From Porphyrobacter sp. SLTP (GTDB lineage: Bacteria > Pseudomonadota > Alphaproteobacteria > Sphingomonadales > Sphingomonadaceae): a DNA stretch of 64,000 bases. Shown piece after piece: positions 40,442 through 50,947 of this stretch. A program made the translations under genes and the position numbers. The stretch covers positions 203,757-267,756 of the forward strand of contig NZ_JAAALE010000003.1 of NCBI RefSeq assembly GCF_009905735.1, given 5' to 3'. How positions within the stretch are numbered: the stretch's first letter is position 1; each line of letters opens with the position of its first letter. The notes under the pieces are model-generated. The model was not told the origin of the DNA and did no database searches. It saw nothing but the letters and a program-made list of their open reading frames with translations.

Positions 40442-41742
40442 CGCCGCAGCATGCCGCGGGTATCGAACACCAGCTTGCCCGCCAGATCGGTCGGTGAGAG
40501 GTGTTTGAACGCGGTGTGATCGACCAGCACCACCACTATCTCCGCCTGCCGCAGTGCTGCGTCAAGTGTCACAAGGCTTGCGCCCGATCCGCCGAACGCG
40601 GGTGGCAATTCGTCGGTGAAGGGCTCGACCACCAATATGCGGTTCCCATGCGTGTGGGAAAGGCTTTCCGCGATTTCGAGGGCGGGGCTTTCGCGGAAGT
40701 CGTCGATGTCGGGCTTGAAGGCGAGCCCGAGCAGCGCGACCTTGCCTTCTGGCGCGGCGTCGAGCAGCGCGCGGATCTTGCTTTCAGTGTGGACCGCCTT
40801 GTGGTCATTGACCTCGCGCGCGGTGCGCACCAGCCGTGCAGCCTCAGGCGCGCCGGCGACCAGGAACCACGGGTCGACCGCGATGCAATGCCCGCCCACG
40901 CCGGGGCCCGGTTGCAGGATGTTGACGCGCGGGTGGCGGTTGGCGAGGCGGATCACCTCCCACACATCGACCCCGATCACATCGGCGATCATCGAGAGTT
41001 CGTTGGCAAAGGCGATATTCACGTCGCGGAAGCTGTTTTCGACCAGCTTGACCGTCTCGGCCACGCGCGCGGTGGTGGTGAGGCAATCGCCCTTCACGAA
41101 GCTGGTGTAGAGCACCGCCGCGCGTTCAGCGCAGGCCGGGGTGACGCCGCCGATCACGCGGTCATTATGCACCAGCTCATTGACGATGCGACCGGGCAGC
41201 ACGCGCTCGGGGCAATAGGCCAGCGCAATGTCCGCCTCGTCTTCGCCGCCATCGCGCGGCACCACGAGGTCGGGGCGCAGCTCGCTGATAATCGCGGCGA
41301 CGCGCTCGGTCGTACCGACCGGCGAGGTGCTTTCGACGATCACACAGGCTCCCGGCAAAATCCGGGGCGCAATCGCGCGGGCGGCGGCTTCGACATAGGA
41401 GATGTCGGGCGCATTGTCCGGCCCCAGCGGGGTCGGCACGGCGATCATGTAGAAACTGGCCGTCGGAACTTCGGTGGAAGCGACCAGCGTCTGCGCGGTG
41501 ATCGCGTCATGCACCAGCTTGTCGAGATCGCGCTCCTCAATGTGCACGCCGCCCGCATTCACGGTGTCGACCACCTTCTGCGAAACATCGACGCCGCACA
41601 CGCTCCAGCCGTAGCTGGCGAGCACTGCTGCGGTGGGCAGGCCGATATAGCCAAGGCCGATCACCGCAACCTGATGATCCGGTGCGGGATGGGCGAGGGC
41701 CTTGCGCCCGAGCGCGGCGGTGGCATCGAAAGGAGCATTCAT
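40438..41742 (-). CDS. wecC: UDP-N-acetyl-D-mannosamine dehydrogenase
   Basis: 434 residues from the ATG at 41740-41742. VAVIGLGYIGLPTAAVLA is the NAD loop; YCPERVLPGRIVNELVHNDRVIGG and GPGVGGHCIAVDPWFLV (with the catalytic Cys in GGHCIAVDP) are the UDP-sugar dehydrogenase signatures. With wecB it yields UDP-ManNAcA, a precursor of surface polysaccharides. No glycosyltransferase or flippase gene is next to the pair, so the polymer locus must be elsewhere. Confidence 0.93.
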   Translation of the reverse strand: MNAPFDATAALGRKALAHPAPDHQVAVIGLGYIGLPTAAVLASYGWSVCGVDVSQKVVDTVNAGGVHIEERDLDKLVHDAITAQTLVASTEVPTASFYMIAVPTPLGPDNAPDISYVEAAARAIAPRILPGACVIVESTSPVGTTERVAAIISELRPDLVVPRDGGEDEADIALAYCPERVLPGRIVNELVHNDRVIGGVTPACAERAAVLYTSFVKGDCLTTTARVAETVKLVENSFRDVNIAFANELSMIADVIGVDVWEVIRLANRHPRVNILQPGPGVGGHCIAVDPWFLVAGAPEAARLVRTAREVNDHKAVHTESKIRALLDAAPEGKVALLGLAFKPDIDDFRESPALEIAESLSHTHGNRILVVEPFTDELPPAFGGSGASLVTLDAALRQAEIVVVLVDHTAFKHLSPTDLAGKLVFDTRGMLRR

Positions 41743-41848
41743 GCGAGGTCGTGTCCCGGTTTTCAGCCGGAACATTGCCCGCAAAGCCCTTAAAATCGCG
41801 TTAGGCTTGCTGCGATTTTCACCATGCGACGTCCTGCTTGGGGCTCTG

Positions 41849-42610
41849 TCACTGGTTCCCAGCGATGCGCGCCACTTCGGCGAGCACCCGTTCGGCCCAT
41901 TCGGCGCGGCAGATCAGAAGGTCGGGCATATAGGTTAGCGGCTGGTTGTAGACGAGCGGGCTGCCGTCGATGCGCGAGCAGTGGAGTCCGTGCGCCAGCG
42001 CCACGGCAACGGGTGCGCAGCTGTCCCATTCGTGCTGGCCGCCGGAGTGGAGATAGACCTCCGCCTCGCCCCTTACCACCGCCATCGCCTTGGCCCCGGC
42101 GCTGCCCATTGGCACCAACGTGCCGCCGAGCGCTTCAGCCACGGCCTCGGCCTCGGGCGCGGGGCGGCTGCGGCTGACGAGGAAGCGCGGGCGGTCGGCC
42201 ATCGGCGGGAGGGTTTGCGGCTGGTCGGAGCGCAGCACCACGCCGCCATCAAGGTCAGGCAGTGCGACAGCGCCGATGCGGGCCACCCCGTCCACCGCCA
42301 GCGCGACATGCACCGCCCAATCGGCCCGCGCCTCGCCATATTCGCGGGTGCCATCGACCGGATCGACAATCCACACCCGGCTTTGCGAACAGCGCCGGGT
42401 ATCGTCCTTTTCCTCCTCGGAGAGCAGGCCATCGTCGGGCCGCGCGGTGCGGATCGCGTCGCACAGCAGGCGGTTGGCAGCAGCATCACCCGCATCGCCC
42501 AGCGCCTTGCCGGTCAGACCCGATCCCGCGCGCACGTCGATTGCCAGTTGCCCCGCTGCGTAGGCGAGCCGTGCCGCCAGCGCGGCATCATCAAGATCGG
42601 CCAACGTCAT
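41849..42610 (-). CDS. cysQ: 3'(2'),5'-bisphosphate nucleotidase
   Basis: 253 residues, inositol-monophosphatase-like fold. LLSEEEKDD and [29 protein letters not shown] supply the Li-sensitive phosphatase metal site (E-E, D-P-V-D-G-T). [19 protein letters not shown] near the end completes it. It hydrolyses PAP, the by-product of PAPS use. Its start overlaps the stop of cysNC (ATGA-type), so all three cys genes are one transcript. Confidence 0.9.
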   Translation of the reverse strand: MTLADLDDAALAARLAYAAGQLAIDVRAGSGLTGKALGDAGDAAANRLLCDAIRTARPDDGLLSEEEKDDTRRCSQSRVWIVDPVDGTREYGEARADWAVHVALAVDGVARIGAVALPDLDGGVVLRSDQPQTLPPMADRPRFLVSRSRPAPEAEAVAEALGGTLVPMGSAGAKAMAVVRGEAEVYLHSGGQHEWDSCAPVAVALAHGLHCSRIDGSPLVYNQPLTYMPDLLICRAEWAERVLAEVARIAGNQ

Positions 42611-44520
42611 TTGAGCGGGAGGATCTGCTGGATGATGTAGCGCGCGGCTTCCTCGGGCGTCATGTCGACCGTGTTGACCCGGATTTCCGGCGCCTCGGGC
42701 GGTTCATAGGGGCTGTCGATCCCGGTGAAGTTCTTGAGCTGGCCGGAGCGCGCCTTCTTATAGAGGCCCTTCACATCGCGCGCCTCGGCCACGCTGAGCG
42801 GGGTATCGACGAAGATCTCGATGAACTCGCCATCCGGCAGCATCTCGCGCACCAACTGCCGCTCGGCGCGGAAGGGCGAGATGAAGGCGGTGAGCACGAT
42901 CAGTCCCGCATCCGCCATCAGTTTGGCGACCTCGCCCACCCGGCGGATATTCTCGATCCGGTCGGCCTCGGTAAAGCCGAGGTCGCGGTTGAGGCCGTGG
43001 CGGACATTGTCGCCATCGAGCAGGAAGGTGTGGCGGTTCATCACGAACAGCTGTTTTTCGACCTCGTTGGCGATGGTCGATTTGCCGCTGCCCGAAAGGC
43101 CGGTGAACCACAGCACCTTGGGCTTCTGGTTCTTCATGCCCGCGTGATCGTCGCGGGTGATCGCGACCGGCTGCCAATGGACATTATCGGCCCGGCGCAG
43201 GTTGAATTCGATCATCCCGGCGGCGACGGTCGCATTGGTGAACTTGTCGATCAGGATGAACCCGCCAAGCTGACGGTTCTGCGTATAGGGCTCGAAGGCG
43301 ATCGGACGGTCGGTGGCGAATTCGGCGACCCCGATGGCATTGAGGGAGAGCGTCTTGGCAGCCAGATGTTCGAGGCTGTTGACGTCGATCTCGTATTTGG
43401 GCGGCTGGACCGTGGCGGTGACCATCTGCGTTCCGAGCTTGAGCCAATAGCCGCGTCCCGGCTTCAGCGCTTCCTCGTCCATCCACACGAAGGTGGCGCA
43501 GAACTGGTCGGAGGCCTGCGGCGGATCGCCCGCTGCGGCGATGAGGTCGCCGCGCGAGCAATCAACCTCGTCGGCGAGGGTGAGGGTGACGGACTGGCCC
43601 GCGACGGCTTCGTCCAGATCACCGTCGAAGGTCCTGATCGTCTTGACCGTGCTGGTCTTGCCCGAAGGCACGATCCGCACCGCATCACCGGGGCGCACAA
43701 CGCCGCTGGCGATCTGACCCGCGAAGCCACGGAAGTCGAGATTGGGGCGATTGACCCACTGCACCGGCATGCGGAACGGCTGGGTTTGCGCGGCGGCGGC
43801 ATCGACCTCCACCGTTTCCAGGTGCTCGATCAGAGCGGGGCCGGAATACCACGGGGTGTTGGCGGACAGCGCGGTGATATTGTCGCCCTTGAAGCCCGAG
43901 ATCGGGATCGCCGTGAAGGCGGTGATGCCGATGCTGGTGGCAAAAACGCGGTAGTCGGCAAGGATCGCGTCGAACGTCGCCTGATCATAGCCGACCAGAT
44001 CCATCTTGTTCACAGCCAGCACCACATGGCGGATGCCGAGCAGGTGGACGAGATAGGAGTGCCGCCGCGTCTGTTGCAGCACGCCCTTCCGCGCATCGAT
44101 CAGGATCACGGCCAGATCGGCGGTCGAGGCGCCGGTCACCATGTTGCGGGTATATTGTTCGTGCCCCGGCGTGTCGGCGACAATGAACTTGCGCTTTTCG
44201 GTCGTGAAGAAGCGGTAGGCAACGTCGATCGTGATGCCCTGCTCGCGCTCGGCAGCAAGGCCATCGACCAGCAGCGCAAAGTCGATCTCCTGCCCTTGCG
44301 TGCCGTGCTTGATGCTGTCGCTTTCCAGCGCGGCGAGCTGGTCTTCGAAGATCATCTTGGAATCGTACAGCAGCCGCCCGATCAGGGTCGACTTGCCATC
44401 ATCCACGCTGCCGCAGGTGATGAACCGCAGCAGGCTCTTGTGCTGGTGCTGTTCGAGATAGGCGTCGATATCCTCGGCGATGAGGGCGTCGGTCTGGAAG
44501 GAGGACTGGTCGTTCATCAA
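42607..44520 (-). CDS. cysNC: Bifunctional sulfate adenylyltransferase subunit 1/APS kinase
   Basis: 637 residues. The CysN half has the GTPase P loop GSVDDGKS (37-44), DTPGHEQY at 117-123, and NKMDL at 171-175. The CysC half starts near residue 463 with the Walker A GLSGSGKS (474-481), with [16 protein letters not shown] following. It makes APS with CysD, then phosphorylates it to PAPS. Such CysNC fusions are common in alphaproteobacteria. The start overlaps the stop of cysD (ATGA). Confidence 0.95.
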   Translation of the reverse strand: MMNDQSSFQTDALIAEDIDAYLEQHQHKSLLRFITCGSVDDGKSTLIGRLLYDSKMIFEDQLAALESDSIKHGTQGQEIDFALLVDGLAAEREQGITIDVAYRFFTTEKRKFIVADTPGHEQYTRNMVTGASTADLAVILIDARKGVLQQTRRHSYLVHLLGIRHVVLAVNKMDLVGYDQATFDAILADYRVFATSIGITAFTAIPISGFKGDNITALSANTPWYSGPALIEHLETVEVDAAAAQTQPFRMPVQWVNRPNLDFRGFAGQIASGVVRPGDAVRIVPSGKTSTVKTIRTFDGDLDEAVAGQSVTLTLADEVDCSRGDLIAAAGDPPQASDQFCATFVWMDEEALKPGRGYWLKLGTQMVTATVQPPKYEIDVNSLEHLAAKTLSLNAIGVAEFATDRPIAFEPYTQNRQLGGFILIDKFTNATVAAGMIEFNLRRADNVHWQPVAITRDDHAGMKNQKPKVLWFTGLSGSGKSTIANEVEKQLFVMNRHTFLLDGDNVRHGLNRDLGFTEADRIENIRRVGEVAKLMADAGLIVLTAFISPFRAERQLVREMLPDGEFIEIFVDTPLSVAEARDVKGLYKKARSGQLKNFTGIDSPYEPPEAPEIRVNTVDMTPEEAARYIIQQILPLK

Positions 44521-45419
44521 AAATACCCCTCCTGCTTCTTGTCTTCCATCGAAGCCGACTGCCCCTTGTCGATCGCGCGACCCTGCCGTTCCGATCCGGT
44601 GGCGAGCAGCATTTCCTGGATGATGTCGTTCATTTCCGTCGCGTCGCTCTCCGTCGCGCCGGTCAGCGGGTAGCAGCCCAGCGTGCGGAAGCGCACCGAA
44701 CGGGTGACGGGCTCCTCGCCCGGCTCCAGCCGGAAGCGGTCATCATCGACGACAAGGATCATCCCGTCACGCTGCACTGTGGGGCGCGGCTTGCTGAAAT
44801 AGAGCGGCACGATGTCGATGTTTTCCAGCGCGATATATTGCCAGATGTCGAGCTCGGTCCAGTTCGAGATCGGGAAGACGCGGATGCTTTCGCCCTTGGT
44901 CTTCTTGGCGTTGTAGAGGTTCCACAGCTCCGGGCGCTGGTTCTTCGGGTCCCAGCGGTGCGCGGCGCTGCGGAAGCTGAAGATGCGCTCCTTGGCGCGG
45001 GCCTTTTCCTCGTCGCGCCGCCCACCGCCGAAGGCCGCGTCGAAGCCGTGTTCGGTCAGCGCGCGCTTGAGGGGATCGGTCAGCTGGGCCTGCGAATAAA
45101 GCGCGCTGCCGGTGTCGAAGGGGTTGATGCCCTGCGCTTCGGCGTCGTCGTTCTTGGCGATGATCAGCTTCAGCCCATATTCGCGCACCGTCTTGTCGCG
45201 GTGGGCGAGCAGATCGCCGAAATCCCACCCGCTCGCCACGTGCAGCATCGGGAAGGGCGGCGGCGCGGGGTAGAAGGCCTTGCGCGCCAGATGCAGCATC
45301 ACGGACGAATCCTTGCCCACCGAATAGAGCATAACCGGGTTCTCCGCCTCGGCCACGACTTCGCGGAAGATATGGATGCTCTCGGCCTCAAGCCGTTCGA
45401 GATGGGTCAGACTGCGCAT
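44517..45419 (-). CDS. cysD: Sulfate adenylyltransferase subunit 2
   Basis: 300 residues from the ATG at 45417-45419 ([20 protein letters not shown]). [18 protein letters not shown] is the PP-loop of the ATP pyrophosphatase family. [22 protein letters not shown] and [30 protein letters not shown] are CysD signatures. It activates sulfate with the GTPase CysN. It leads the cysD-cysNC-cysQ run and is divergent from the CoA racemase gene with a gap of about 144 bases. Confidence 0.95.
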   Translation of the reverse strand: MRSLTHLERLEAESIHIFREVVAEAENPVMLYSVGKDSSVMLHLARKAFYPAPPPFPMLHVASGWDFGDLLAHRDKTVREYGLKLIIAKNDDAEAQGINPFDTGSALYSQAQLTDPLKRALTEHGFDAAFGGGRRDEEKARAKERIFSFRSAAHRWDPKNQRPELWNLYNAKKTKGESIRVFPISNWTELDIWQYIALENIDIVPLYFSKPRPTVQRDGMILVVDDDRFRLEPGEEPVTRSVRFRTLGCYPLTGATESDATEMNDIIQEMLLATGSERQGRAIDKGQSASMEDKKQEGYF

Positions 45420-45563
45420 GGAGGTGCAGGTAAAGACTGCGCGGCCTGCCACAAGCAATTTTGCCTTTGCGCCGCGATGGAGCGCCTTGGGCTGCGGCTG
45501 GCAATGTGGAGACTTGCTCTTGGCTTTGCGGCGCGCTTAAGGCTGGCCGAAAGGGAGAGACAT

Positions 45564-46646
45564 ATGAGCCATCCGTCCGGGCCGCTTGCGGGCCTTCGCG
45601 TTCTTGAATTCAGCGGAATCGGCCCCGGCCCGCATGTGGCGATGCTGCTGGCGGATCTCGGCGCCGAAGTGGTGCGGATCGACCGGCCGGGGGCGGGCGT
45701 CAGCAATCCGTTGGTGGAGCGCGCGCGGCATCGGCTGGCGGTTGATCTGAAAAGCGATGAGGGCAAAGCAGCCGTGCGCGCCGCTGCGGCCAGCGCCGAC
45801 GTGCTGATCGAAGGCTTCCGCCCCGGCGTGATGGAGCGGCTGGGGCTGGGGCCGGACGTGCTGCTCGAAGCCAACCCGCGCCTTGTCTATGCGCGGATGA
45901 CCGGCTGGGGACAGGAAGGCCCGCTCGCGCAGGCCGCGGGGCATGACATCAATTACATCGCCATCACCGGCGCCTTGTCGGCTGTCGGCAAGGCGGGTGA
46001 GCCTGCCACGCCGCCGCAGAACCTGGTCGGCGATTTCGGCGGCGGGTCGATGTATTGCGCCTTCGGGATCATGGCCGCGCTCTATGAACGCGAAAAATCG
46101 GGCAAGGGGCAGGTGGTCGACGCCGCGATTGTCGACGGAGCGACGAGCCTGATGAGCTTCTTCTTCGGCGTGCGCCACCTGCCGCACCTCAGCACGCAGC
46201 GCGGCCAGGGAATGCTCGGCGGCGCGGCGCATTTCTACCGCTGCTTCCGCTGCGCGGACGGGAAGGAAATCTCGCTGGGGTCGATCGAGCCGCAGTTCTA
46301 TGCCGAGATGCTCCAGCGCACCGGCGCGCCCGCAGAACTGGCGCAGGGCCAGATGATCCCGACCAATTGGGACGATTACGCCGGGAAGCTGGCGGCGCTG
46401 TTCCTGACCAAGACGCAGGCCGAATGGTGCGCCTTGCTCGAAGGCACCGATGCCTGCTTTGCCCCGGTGCTCGGCATTGATGAGGCGCGTGAACACCCGC
46501 ACATGCAGGCGCGCGGCGCCTATGTGGAGCATGACGGGATGTGGCACACCGCGCCCGCCCCGCGCTTCAGCCGCACGCCGGGCGCTGTGCGGTCGAGCGC
46601 GGATGATGGAGCCGATGTGGTCGCGCGCTGGACGGAGCAGGGCTGA
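45564..46646 (+). CDS. CoA-transferase III family, alpha-methylacyl-CoA racemase-like
   Basis: 360 residues from the ATG at 45564, after [40 protein letters not shown] opens the fold, and [30 protein letters not shown] is the racemase block with the catalytic His-Asp pair. [21 protein letters not shown] and [14 protein letters not shown] follow. It is a good match to alpha-methylacyl-CoA racemase; a CoA transferase role is the alternative. Its stop overlaps the next ATG (TGATG), so the MaoC hydratase is coupled. Together they suggest branched-chain or bile-acid-like lipid oxidation (inference). Confidence 0.9.
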   Translation: MSHPSGPLAGLRVLEFSGIGPGPHVAMLLADLGAEVVRIDRPGAGVSNPLVERARHRLAVDLKSDEGKAAVRAAAASADVLIEGFRPGVMERLGLGPDVLLEANPRLVYARMTGWGQEGPLAQAAGHDINYIAITGALSAVGKAGEPATPPQNLVGDFGGGSMYCAFGIMAALYEREKSGKGQVVDAAIVDGATSLMSFFFGVRHLPHLSTQRGQGMLGGAAHFYRCFRCADGKEISLGSIEPQFYAEMLQRTGAPAELAQGQMIPTNWDDYAGKLAALFLTKTQAEWCALLEGTDACFAPVLGIDEAREHPHMQARGAYVEHDGMWHTAPAPRFSRTPGAVRSSADDGADVVARWTEQG

Positions 46647-47095
46647 TGGCCGGCAAGTTCTTCGACGAATGGGTGGTGGGTGAGCGGATCGAGCATGAAA
46701 TCCGCCGTACCGTGACCGAGACCGACAACCTGCTGTTCTCGACCATGACCCACAACCCCCAGCCGCTGCATCTGGACGTCGAGGCGGCCAAGGCGAGCGG
46801 CTATGGGCAGATTTTGGTCAATTCGACCTTCACCTTCAGCCTGCTGGTCGGGCTGTCGGTGGGTGATACGACGCTCGGCACGCTGGTTGCCAATCTCGGC
46901 TTCGACAAGGTCGTCACCCCCAAGCCGGTGTTCATCGGCGATACCCTGCGCGCGGTTAGCGAGGTGAAGGAGCTGCGCGAAAGCAAATCCCGCCCCGATG
47001 CGGGGATCGTCACCTGGACCCACGAAATGTGGAACCAGCGCGATGAAGTGGTGTGCCGCTGCGACAGGTCGGCACTCATCAAACGCAAGGGCTGA
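46646..47095 (+). CDS. MaoC family hydratase
   Basis: 149 residues, single hot-dog domain. [22 protein letters not shown] holds the hydratase motif (the Asp or Asn and His pair in [10 protein letters not shown]), and [22 protein letters not shown] and [19 protein letters not shown] are the typical core. It adds water to an enoyl-CoA; mesaconyl-CoA hydratase-like members have this layout. It overlaps the racemase gene by one base. The exact substrate is unknown. Confidence 0.87.
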   Translation: MAGKFFDEWVVGERIEHEIRRTVTETDNLLFSTMTHNPQPLHLDVEAAKASGYGQILVNSTFTFSLLVGLSVGDTTLGTLVANLGFDKVVTPKPVFIGDTLRAVSEVKELRESKSRPDAGIVTWTHEMWNQRDEVVCRCDRSALIKRKG

Positions 47096-47138
47096 ACAAT
47101 CGCAGGTGCGGATGCGTTACCCCGCCAAGGAGTGACGC

Positions 47139-47732
47139 ATGGGCAAGAGCAAGCAGGCCGACAGTGTCGGCGATGTGGTCGACGGGATCGAGCGCATTGC
47201 CGAGGCTGAGGACGAGGTTTCGATCGACGATCTGCTGGAAGAGTTCGGCGACCGCTCGTTTGCACCGCTGATGCTGATCCTCGCGCTCATCGGAGTGTCC
47301 CCGGTGGGCGCAATCCCGAGCGTGCCGACCATCATCGCCTTGTGCATCGCCCTGATTGCAGCGCAGATGGCGTGGGGACGCAAGCATGTCTGGTTGCCGG
47401 GATTCATTACCCGGCGGGGGGTCGGTTCGGACCGGCTGACCAAGGGTGCCGACACGCTCGACACCATTGCCCAAGTACTCGACCGGATTGCCAAAGGTCG
47501 CTTGAAGTCACTTGCCAGCGGCCCCGCACGCCGCGTGGTGGCAGGACTTATCGTGGTGCTGTGCCTTGCCCTGCCAGTGTTGGAGCTGGTGCCCTTTGCC
47601 GCCGCCGCGCCCTTCCTCGCCATTGCGATCCTGTCGCTGGCAATGATGGTGCGCGACGGACTTGTGTTGCTGATCGGCGGTGCGGTCGCCGTGGTAGCGC
47701 TCGGTTACGGAGTGTACTGGTTCGCGGCCTAG
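47139..47732 (+). CDS. exoD: ExoD family membrane protein
   Basis: 197 residues. The N-terminal soluble part (VDDLLEEFGDRSFAPLMLILALIGVSPVGAIPSVP) is the ExoD signature, followed by LCIALIAAQMAWGRKHVWLPGFI and transmembrane helices (residues about 130-195). ExoD was linked to exopolysaccharide synthesis and alkali tolerance in rhizobia, but its molecular role is unknown. AAGGAG precedes the ATG. Its stop overlaps the stop of the convergent outer membrane factor gene by four bases. Confidence 0.87.
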   Translation: MGKSKQADSVGDVVDGIERIAEAEDEVSIDDLLEEFGDRSFAPLMLILALIGVSPVGAIPSVPTIIALCIALIAAQMAWGRKHVWLPGFITRRGVGSDRLTKGADTLDTIAQVLDRIAKGRLKSLASGPARRVVAGLIVVLCLALPVLELVPFAAAAPFLAIAILSLAMMVRDGLVLLIGGAVAVVALGYGVYWFAA

Positions 47733-49147
47733 CTGGCGCTGGCCGGTTCGCCGCCCAACGCCTGCCACAGCGCGATCCGCGCGCGCTGCGCCCGGCCCAG
47801 CGCAGCAGCGGCGCGTTCGCCGCTGGCATCGGCGGCGCGGCGGGCTTCGAGCACTTCGAGGAAGCTGGCGAGGCCCGCGCGGTAGCGGGTTTCAGCGAGG
47901 CTCGCCGCGCGGGTCAGCTGATCGCGTTCGGCGACCGAAAGCCGCGCTTCGTTATCGGCAGCAGTGACCACGCCGTAAGCGGCCTCGGCATCGCCCAGCG
48001 CGGTGAACACCGCCCCGCGATAGGCGGCGAACGCGGCGCGCTTGTCCGCAGCGGCGGCATCGATCCCGGCACCAACACGTCCGAAATCGAGCAGCGGGCC
48101 GGCGATCCCGGCGGTCAGCGTCCCGATGATCGAATCGCTGTCGAAGAAATCCTCAGGATCGAAGGCGAGCAGCCCGATCACGCCGGACAGTGTGATGCGC
48201 GGGAAGCGCGCGCGGGCGGCGGCGGCGAGATCAGCGTCGCTTGCGGCAAGGTTGGCGGCGGCAGCGGCAACGTCGGGCCGGTTGGCGAGCAGGTCGGACG
48301 GTAATCCGGCAGGTGCGGGTGCGGGGGCCAGCACGGGTGCGGGGGCGGCGAGCGCGGCGCGGACACTGGCGCCGTCCTGCCCGGTCAAGGTCACCAGCCG
48401 CCCGATCAGGCGCGCGCGTTCGCTATCCAGTGCGGCGAGGCGCACGGCGGAGGAACTTGCGGTCGCTTCGGCCCGGACGCGGTCGAACCCCGGGGCAATC
48501 CCGGCATCTTCTCGCACCTTGGCAAGGCTGGCGAGCTGGCGTGCGGCCGTGCCGTCAGCTTCAATCGCGGCGGCGCGGGCATCGAGCACGCGCCAATCGG
48601 TGACGCTGGCCGCGATCTCTGCCAGCAGCGCCAGTCGCACGCCTTGCGCCTGCGCGCTGGCCGCGTCGATCCGGGCAATGGCGGCGCGTTCCTGCGCTTT
48701 CAATTGGCCGAACAGGTCAGGGTCCCAGCTGGCGACGATATTCGCGCCATAGGAGGATTGTTCGCGCGGGATGAAGCCCTGCTGGCCCGCCTGCCCGAAC
48801 TGCGCCGGGTTGATGCGGTTGCGGGTGACATCGCCATCGGCGGTGATGTTGGGCAGCCGGTCGGCCCCGGCGCGGCGTGCGCCGGCGCGGGCGCTGTCGA
48901 TCCGGGCGAGCGCTTCGGCGAGGCTCGGCCCTTCGGCAATGGCCGCCTCGGAGAGCGTCCGCCACGCTGGATCGCCCTGGGGCATCAGCGCGGCAAGCTC
49001 CGCTCCGGCCGCGCTGTCGGGCTGGTAGAAGAAGGCAGGCGGAAGATCGGGCGCCGGGGTGGCGATTTCCGGCGCGGGGTTGGCGATGCAGGCGGCCAGC
49101 GTCAACGGCAGCAGGGCTGCGGTGAGGGCGGAGGGCAGGCGGCGCAT
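47729..49147 (-). CDS. TolC/NodT-type outer membrane efflux lipoprotein
   Basis: 472 residues from the ATG at 49145-49147. A signal peptide ends in the lipobox LAAC (residue 19), so it is lipidated. Two repeated long-helix units (about 85-245 and 285-460) with RPDVAAAAANLAASDADLAAAARARFP and RAGLASFLEVLEARRA match outer membrane factors of tripartite exporters. It forms the outer membrane channel for the ABC exporter encoded upstream, four bases after the fusion-protein gene. It is the last gene of the operon. Confidence 0.92.
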   Translation of the reverse strand: MRRLPSALTAALLPLTLAACIANPAPEIATPAPDLPPAFFYQPDSAAGAELAALMPQGDPAWRTLSEAAIAEGPSLAEALARIDSARAGARRAGADRLPNITADGDVTRNRINPAQFGQAGQQGFIPREQSSYGANIVASWDPDLFGQLKAQERAAIARIDAASAQAQGVRLALLAEIAASVTDWRVLDARAAAIEADGTAARQLASLAKVREDAGIAPGFDRVRAEATASSSAVRLAALDSERARLIGRLVTLTGQDGASVRAALAAPAPVLAPAPAPAGLPSDLLANRPDVAAAAANLAASDADLAAAARARFPRITLSGVIGLLAFDPEDFFDSDSIIGTLTAGIAGPLLDFGRVGAGIDAAAADKRAAFAAYRGAVFTALGDAEAAYGVVTAADNEARLSVAERDQLTRAASLAETRYRAGLASFLEVLEARRAADASGERAAAALGRAQRARIALWQALGGEPASAS

Positions 49148-49151
49148 CGCC

Positions 49152-50150
49152 TCAGTTCCCCTGCTTGGCAGGCTGGCCCGAAGCAGACCCAGACTTGGCG
49201 GGGATGAAGGCGTCGATCTGCTGACCGACCCGGAAAGCATCCGACGGCGGCAGCGCATAGATCAGCTGAAGCACCCGGACATCGACCCGTTCCGCCGCCG
49301 AGTTGGTGAGCGAGCGCTTGGGCACCACTTGCGGTTCGGCCCGCACGAAGGTGGCGTTGACATGCAGCTCCGCTGCACCGCGCGGGGAGACGACCGCCGG
49401 TTCGCCCAGAGCGACACGCGCCACTTCGTTCTCGTCGATGTCGACGCGGACGTGGAGCGGATTGGTCTCGCCCATCTGGATGAAGGGCTGGCTGTTGCCG
49501 CCGCCCTGCGTGGCGACGAATTCGCCGGGGCGGATGTTGACCGCGAGGATCTCGCCCGCAATCGGTGCGCGGACCACGAGCCGCTCGATCTCGGTGCGGG
49601 CAGCGGCAGCAGCGGATTGCGAGGCGGCAAGGCGCGCACGGGCAAGGCCGAGGCGGCTGGTCGCGGCGGCTTCCTCACCCTCGGCGCGGATCACTTCGGC
49701 GCGGCTGACCGCAGCCGGATCGGAGAGGTTGCGATAAAGCGCCAGCTGTTCGCGGGCGGTTTTCTGCGCGGCGCTGGCTTCGGCGATCGAAGCGCGCGCT
49801 TCGTTGATCGCGGCAGCGGCCTGATCGAGACTTGCTCGCGCGGCGCGGGCATCGACCGTGAACAGCACCTCGCCCTTGGCCACCCGGTCACCCGGACGCA
49901 CGCGGACATCGGTGACAAGGCCCGACAAGGCCGAGCCGATGTCGATCACTTCGCTCGACGGCTCGACAATCCCGGCGCCCGCCACGCGCGGCTGGTCAGC
50001 CAGCTTGCCGACCGCCTTGGGGGGCTGTTCGACCGGCTCGGACGTGGAGCGGTCAGGCAGGCCGACGAAGATCAGCCAGGCGCCGATGGCGACACCGATC
50101 AGCGCGGCAATCGGCAGGATCTGGCGGGCAAAGCTTAGATTGCGGAACAT
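49152..50150 (-). CDS. Membrane fusion protein of the ABC exporter (HlyD/DevB type)
   Basis: 332 residues. One transmembrane helix near the N-terminus (about 11-31), then a lipoyl/barrel-sandwich half (IDIGSALSGLVTDVRVRPGDRVAKGEVLFTVDA), a coiled coil (about 105-190), the second lipoyl half (VRAPIAGEILAVNIRPGEFV), and a beta-barrel domain. It is periplasmic and joins the ABC permease to the outer membrane channel. It lies 51 bases after the ATPase gene. Confidence 0.92.
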   Translation of the reverse strand: MFRNLSFARQILPIAALIGVAIGAWLIFVGLPDRSTSEPVEQPPKAVGKLADQPRVAGAGIVEPSSEVIDIGSALSGLVTDVRVRPGDRVAKGEVLFTVDARAARASLDQAAAAINEARASIAEASAAQKTAREQLALYRNLSDPAAVSRAEVIRAEGEEAAATSRLGLARARLAASQSAAAAARTEIERLVVRAPIAGEILAVNIRPGEFVATQGGGNSQPFIQMGETNPLHVRVDIDENEVARVALGEPAVVSPRGAAELHVNATFVRAEPQVVPKRSLTNSAAERVDVRVLQLIYALPPSDAFRVGQQIDAFIPAKSGSASGQPAKQGN

Positions 50151-50201
50151 GGCGTCCTCGGCGGATTCAGGAGGGAGAGGGAGAGGGTGTTGTGGGCGAC
50201 A

Positions 50202-50933
50202 TCAATGGCCATCAGGCATTTCCTTGCCGTCATGGGTGATGCGCCCGTCTTCCAGCACGATGATGCGGTCAGCGAGATCGAAGATGCGGTTGTCGTGGGT
50301 CACGATGATGCAGGCCCGGTCCGGCGCAACCGCGACTTCGCGCAGCAGGTCCATCACCCGCCGGCCTGACGAGGCATCAAGCGCGGCGGTCGGCTCGTCA
50401 CAGACCACCAGTCGCGGTTCGTGCACCAGCGCGCGGGCGATGGCGACGCGCTGCTGCTGCCCGCCCGAAAGTTGGCGCGGCAGCTTGTCCGCCTGATTGC
50501 CGATATTGAGCTTGTCGAGCAGCACCTTGGCCCGTTCACGCGCTTCCTCGCGCGGCATCCCTTGCGCGATCAGCGGGACGGCGGCGTTGCTGGCAACGTC
50601 GATCGACGGGATCAGGTTGTACTGCTGGAAAATGAAGCCGATGTTGTTGAGCCGGAACTTGACCAGATCGGTGTCCGACAGCTTGTAGATGTCGGTGCCG
50701 AACACTTTCACCTCGCCCTCGGTCGGCCACAGGATGCCACACATGATCGAGATCAGCGTCGTCTTGCCCGAGCCGCTTTCGCCCACGACATAGGTCATCT
50801 CGCCCGGGCGGATGTCGGTGTTGATGTCGTGCAGTACGCGGATGGTGGTCTGCCCGGCCTCGAAATCGCGGGAGATGCCGCGCGCGCAGATTGCCGCTTC
50901 GGGCGCGCAGCCGCCGATTGTTGTCGTGTCCAT
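50202..50933 (-). CDS. ABC exporter ATP-binding protein (DevA/LolD-like)
   Basis: 243 residues from the ATG at 50931-50933, which has GGGGA seven bases upstream. GESGSGKTTL is Walker A, QLSGGQQQRVAIARALVHEP the ABC signature, and VVCDEPTAALD Walker B with the catalytic Glu. A GTG at 50951 overlapping the permease stop is the alternative start. The DevA/MacB-type ATPase drives export by the adjacent permease and fusion protein. Confidence 0.92.
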   Translation of the reverse strand: MDTTTIGGCAPEAAICARGISRDFEAGQTTIRVLHDINTDIRPGEMTYVVGESGSGKTTLISIMCGILWPTEGEVKVFGTDIYKLSDTDLVKFRLNNIGFIFQQYNLIPSIDVASNAAVPLIAQGMPREEARERAKVLLDKLNIGNQADKLPRQLSGGQQQRVAIARALVHEPRLVVCDEPTAALDASSGRRVMDLLREVAVAPDRACIIVTHDNRIFDLADRIIVLEDGRITHDGKEMPDGH

Positions 50934-50947
50934 GATCGTTTCCCCGC

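Noticed and set aside
42262..44673. 803-residue plus-strand open frame over cysNC
   Set aside because: Antisense of a certain gene, His/Asp/Arg-rich composition, and no recognisable motif.
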